Origin: UBA5941 sp021824385
GTDB taxonomy: Bacteria > Patescibacteriota > Microgenomatia > UBA8517
Reading direction: 5' to 3'
NCBI GenBank assembly: GCA_027347685.1
Contig: DAIEQM010000058.1
Coordinates: forward strand, 1 to 8,796
DNA: 8,796 bases
Position 1 is the first letter of the stretch, and the number at the start of each line of letters is the position of its first letter. This document shows, in pieces, positions 6,482-8,796 of this stretch. A program made the translations under genes and the position numbers. The notes under the pieces are model-generated. The model made no database searches and was not told where the DNA came from. It worked only from the letters and a program-made list of their open reading frames with translations.

Positions 6482-6547
6482 GAATTCTAATATGGGCCAA
6501 TGATACTATGAAAACACACTTTTGTAATAGTGCAAGAATTTTTCACT

Positions 6548-7501
6548 TTAATAAGTATCACCATTTCCGATAATCCAATTGTCTTTTTCAAAAATATGTT
6601 TTGAAAGGAGCTCCTCATTGTGAACTTTTACCGTGAAGTAATATTTCACTCGTTTGGGTGATCGCTTGAGATATCTCCCGCGCGAAAAATACGTCTTCCA
6701 ATATTCACAATCGAGAACTCTATATACAAGTAAATAACACCCTGATGTATATGCATACTGTTCCAGAGCCTTCAATAGAGACTGCGTGTTTTCATGAGAA
6801 TCCTCTTTAGAAATAATTTCATACACATACATCCTCGATTTTTGGACTACCAATACAACATATCCTACATCTCGGCCCAAAATTTCAACTCTAAAGAGTT
6901 GGTATGTATTTTCTGGCTTTGTTACGTATCGCCAATGGAGATACTCGTAGTCTTTATAGATTTGAAAATGGGTGCTCTTTTGAGGAACAAAATCGTGATC
7001 AAAGTCTGAGATTTTAACAAGATTTGCACTAGTGTTTTGGGCTCTAAAAATAACCTTAATATACTGAGTAAATTCACCAACAACATGATAGCCATAGCTT
7101 GATGAGTTGCGGTCAACTTGTACTCCAAGAGCATTCGACGACCCTATACTTATGTCGGTATTTTTTGAAACTTCTTCATATACTTTTTTTGAAAGTTTTG
7201 AAATAAGTCCTTGCCCCCGATGGTCTGGTAGAGTGGCCATATCAGCACACACCATTCCTCGGTAAACTCTCTTTTCTTGTGAAATGGCTATTGGGATATT
7301 TGAATACTGGCTTACAACGCGCCCCTGGGGTGTAACCGCAACATAGCTCACAGCCATACGATTGGCACGGCGTGTTAAAAACTTCCATTCAACGAGCTGA
7401 TGTACATCACTACTTTGGAGAGGAAAAGAAGTTTTAATAAGGTCCTCAAAAGAAGATACATATTTTTTAGACAGTGCAACCAGCTTATATTCCATACTCA
7501 T
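6548..7501 (-). CDS. GNAT-family acyltransferase
   Basis: This is a likely N-acyltransferase moving an acetyl or other acyl group from CoA to an amine. I place the start at the ATG at 7499-7501 (MSMEYKLVALSKK, 317 residues); an ATG two codons later is nearly as good. The longer frame to 7597 would run far into the conserved end of the CoA-transferase gene. The acyl-CoA loop is clear: VCADMATLPDHRGQGLISKL (84-103), with R95, G96, Q97 and G98. A second half (about 165-317) has YLHWRYVTKP (187-196) and a GYVVLVV strand (213-219), suggesting a tandem or GNAT-like C-terminal domain. The ending NWIIGNGDTY resembles the end of GNAT proteins found in surface-polysaccharide loci (from memory). It overlaps the CoA-transferase by 17 nt, so the two are translated together. 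The substrate is unknown. Confidence 0.8.
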   Translation of the reverse strand: MSMEYKLVALSKKYVSSFEDLIKTSFPLQSSDVHQLVEWKFLTRRANRMAVSYVAVTPQGRVVSQYSNIPIAISQEKRVYRGMVCADMATLPDHRGQGLISKLSKKVYEEVSKNTDISIGSSNALGVQVDRNSSSYGYHVVGEFTQYIKVIFRAQNTSANLVKISDFDHDFVPQKSTHFQIYKDYEYLHWRYVTKPENTYQLFRVEILGRDVGYVVLVVQKSRMYVYEIISKEDSHENTQSLLKALEQYAYTSGCYLLVYRVLDCEYWKTYFSRGRYLKRSPKRVKYYFTVKVHNEELLSKHIFEKDNWIIGNGDTY

Positions 7502-8606
7502 TATTATGCTGTCCAACACGGGGTGCGGGTGTATATTCAATATTTTTGTCGCTTGAGAAGGTAATACTTTTCCCCGGAACAACAAACTCTCCGACATCAG
7601 GGTTATTTATTTTTTTAAGAAACTCTCGGTCATAATTGTCTTTTTCGTCAAAAACGTCTGCCATCGAGTACACATACGAAGCCGGAATTCCCTGTTCAGT
7701 CAAAACATCTACCACACGATTTTTGGGTAGTTTTTGCAAAACTGATTCTACAAAGAGTGTCAATTGTTCAGTGTTTTTGAGTCTGTTTTCATTTGAAATA
7801 AACAATTCTTTTTCAAAATCAACTCCGTATTGAGTCGCAATTTCAATAAATTTGTTCCATAAACTTTCGTTTCCGATAGCAACAACAATCTGTGTGTTGT
7901 GTGCGTTATAAACGCCAAAAGGAGCTATCAGGTTGTCTTTATTGCCTGTCCGTTCTGGATTTTTTTTCGTTAGTGAATATTCGATCAAATTGCTTTCGAG
8001 CAAATTCATTGCCGACCCCTTCATGGAAACGGCAATTGCCTGACCAAATCCCGTTTTTTCTCTCGAAAAGAGTGCTGATGAAATTGCAAAGGCAAGAGTC
8101 ATGCCAGAAAAGGCATCTACAACGGATGGACCAATTTTCATAGCCTGCTCTTTAGTACCGGTAAGAGACATTAACCCGCTTTCAGCCTGTGCGAGTATAT
8201 CGTAGTATTTTTTGGTTGAATTTTCTCCCAGTCCTGAGAGTGAAGCATAAATAAGAGACGGGTTTATTTTTTGTAAAATTTCATAATTAATACGCAATTT
8301 GTATTTGGTTTGAGGGGCAAGGTTTTCAACAAAAACGTCGCTTTGTTTTACAAGCTCGTATAAGATCTCAAGATCATGAGGATTCGTAAGATCAAGTGTT
8401 ATCGCTTTTTTATTTCTGTTTAGTATTTCAAAATACCCACTCCACTCGCCTTTCAATGGAGGAAAAAAACGTGCTTCATCTGGAGCGCTTTTATTTTCTA
8501 TCTTTATAACTTCTGCACCGTAATCAGCAAACATGCGGGTTGCAAACGGGGCACTAAAAACTTTGGTGAAATCAAGAATTCGAAGTCCTTTAAAAATATG
8601 TGACAT
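7485..8606 (-). CDS. class III (CaiB/BaiF-type) CoA-transferase
   Basis: This 373-residue enzyme should move CoA between carboxylic acids through an aspartyl-CoA thioester, as in formyl-CoA transferase and CaiB. The N-terminus GLRILDFTKVFSAPFATRML-type signature (here FATRMFADYGAEVIKIE, 21-37) is typical. It is followed by NRNKKAITLDL (63-73), DVFVENLAP (90-98) and YASLSGLG (120-127). The catalytic Asp is D164 in VVDAFSGM, aligned by eye with the GDSNSGM site of formyl-CoA transferase. TGFGQAIAVSM (185-195) follows, and the C-terminus APRVGQHNNE is the family ending. Length is near the usual 380-400, so the protein appears intact. AAAGGG lies about 8 nt before the ATG at 8604-8606. The gene is AT-rich compared with the centre of the window. 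Substrate cannot be read from sequence; the GNAT gene overlapping its end points to an acyl donor role. Confidence 0.92.
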   Translation of the reverse strand: MSHIFKGLRILDFTKVFSAPFATRMFADYGAEVIKIENKSAPDEARFFPPLKGEWSGYFEILNRNKKAITLDLTNPHDLEILYELVKQSDVFVENLAPQTKYKLRINYEILQKINPSLIYASLSGLGENSTKKYYDILAQAESGLMSLTGTKEQAMKIGPSVVDAFSGMTLAFAISSALFSREKTGFGQAIAVSMKGSAMNLLESNLIEYSLTKKNPERTGNKDNLIAPFGVYNAHNTQIVVAIGNESLWNKFIEIATQYGVDFEKELFISNENRLKNTEQLTLFVESVLQKLPKNRVVDVLTEQGIPASYVYSMADVFDEKDNYDREFLKKINNPDVGEFVVPGKSITFSSDKNIEYTPAPRVGQHNNEYGI

Positions 8607-8608
8607 TT

Positions 8609-8796
8609 TTAGCCCTTTCCGCTCCCTTGTTTTGTTTCTCCTTGTTTTCTATTTGAAATAAGTGAAGTCACCGCTTTTTTTGCTTTTCCCATGGCCTTTC
8701 TTATTTTTCCTTGTGGTGCCATAGTTTCAACAGGAGACTCTTGCACCTGTGCATCCATTTTTGTTTGAACTGCTTGATTGTATGTGGCAAGCTCTT
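8609..8796 (-). CDS. C-terminal end of an unidentified Lys/Gln-rich protein (cut by window edge)
   Basis: The frame enters from the right edge and ends with a TAA at 8609-8611, giving 61 complete codons plus two bases. Visible sequence runs from ELATYNQAVQTKMDAQVQES through APQGKIRKAMGKAKKAVTSL to KQGETKQGSGKG. It is hydrophilic, rich in Lys, Gln, Ala and Gly, with one amphipathic basic helix (KIRKAMGKAKKAVTSLI) and a disordered tail. No motif allows a family call. The stop is 2 nt before the CoA-transferase ATG, and the Shine-Dalgarno of that gene lies inside this coding end, so the genes form one operon. The frame is supported by this spacing and by the absence of stops, but it is short. 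Confidence 0.55.
   Translation of the reverse strand, partial: ELATYNQAVQTKMDAQVQESPVETMAPQGKIRKAMGKAKKAVTSLISNRKQGETKQGSGKG

Noticed and set aside
6482..6547. Weak hairpin (CACT/AGTG) followed by GTGTTTTC between the GNAT gene and cysS, as a terminator
   Set aside because: The stem is only 4-5 bp and the T-run is short, so it cannot be told from chance. The spacer may instead hold a weak cysS promoter.
7502..7597. Longer N-terminus for the GNAT protein
   Set aside because: It would overlap the conserved end of the CoA-transferase by more than 100 nt, and the extra residues look like an out-of-frame reading of that gene.
1..8796. CRISPR array, tRNA or rRNA gene, insertion sequence or retroelement
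   Set aside because: No regularly spaced repeats, cloverleaf-like sequence, transposase or reverse transcriptase motif was seen on either strand, and coding sequence covers nearly everything.

Overview
The window looks like chromosomal DNA of a small-genome bacterium, most plausibly of the Candidate Phyla Radiation (Patescibacteria, Microgenomates-like). This is inference. It rests on secreted and membrane-anchored proteins with Ser/Thr/Pro-rich linkers, tightly packed genes with 1-2 nt gaps or short overlaps, and a cysteinyl-tRNA synthetase with the QMEWESPWGVGFPGWH form of its zinc region, which I associate with that group. UGA is used as a stop, so there is no sign of the UGA-glycine code of Gracilibacteria or Absconditabacteria.

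Left part (1-1803, all minus strand): the N-terminal piece of a Pro/Thr/Ala-rich protein (1-254) lies directly downstream of an exported helical protein (256-1140). Next, beyond a hairpin terminator, is a 195-residue protein with an N-terminal winged-helix-like region (1216-1803).

Centre (1804-4397): two well-formed promoters lie back to back. One drives the winged-helix-like gene leftward. The other drives a two-gene operon rightward: a small helix-turn-helix protein (1939-2469) coupled by an ATGA overlap to a 629-residue GHKL (Bergerat-fold) ATPase (2466-4355), closed by a strong intrinsic terminator. These three genes form the least familiar unit of the window. They are richer in G+C than the right end and pair putative DNA binders with a GHKL ATPase. 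They could be a defence, conflict or DNA-remodelling module, but no function is shown by the sequence alone.

Right part (4396-8796, all minus strand): in transcription order (right to left) there is the C-terminal end of an unidentified Lys/Gln-rich protein, a class III (CaiB/BaiF) CoA-transferase, a GNAT-family acyltransferase, cysteinyl-tRNA synthetase (cysS) and a membrane-anchored protein with a Thr/Pro stalk and a beta-rich outer domain. The CoA-transferase and GNAT genes overlap and both act on CoA thioesters, so they may make and then transfer an acyl group, possibly onto a surface sugar or amine. cysS carries TIGN in place of the class I HIGH motif and RMGKS in place of KMSKS.

No rRNA, tRNA, CRISPR array, insertion sequence or attachment site was seen. 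No gene-free stretch exceeds about 140 bases.
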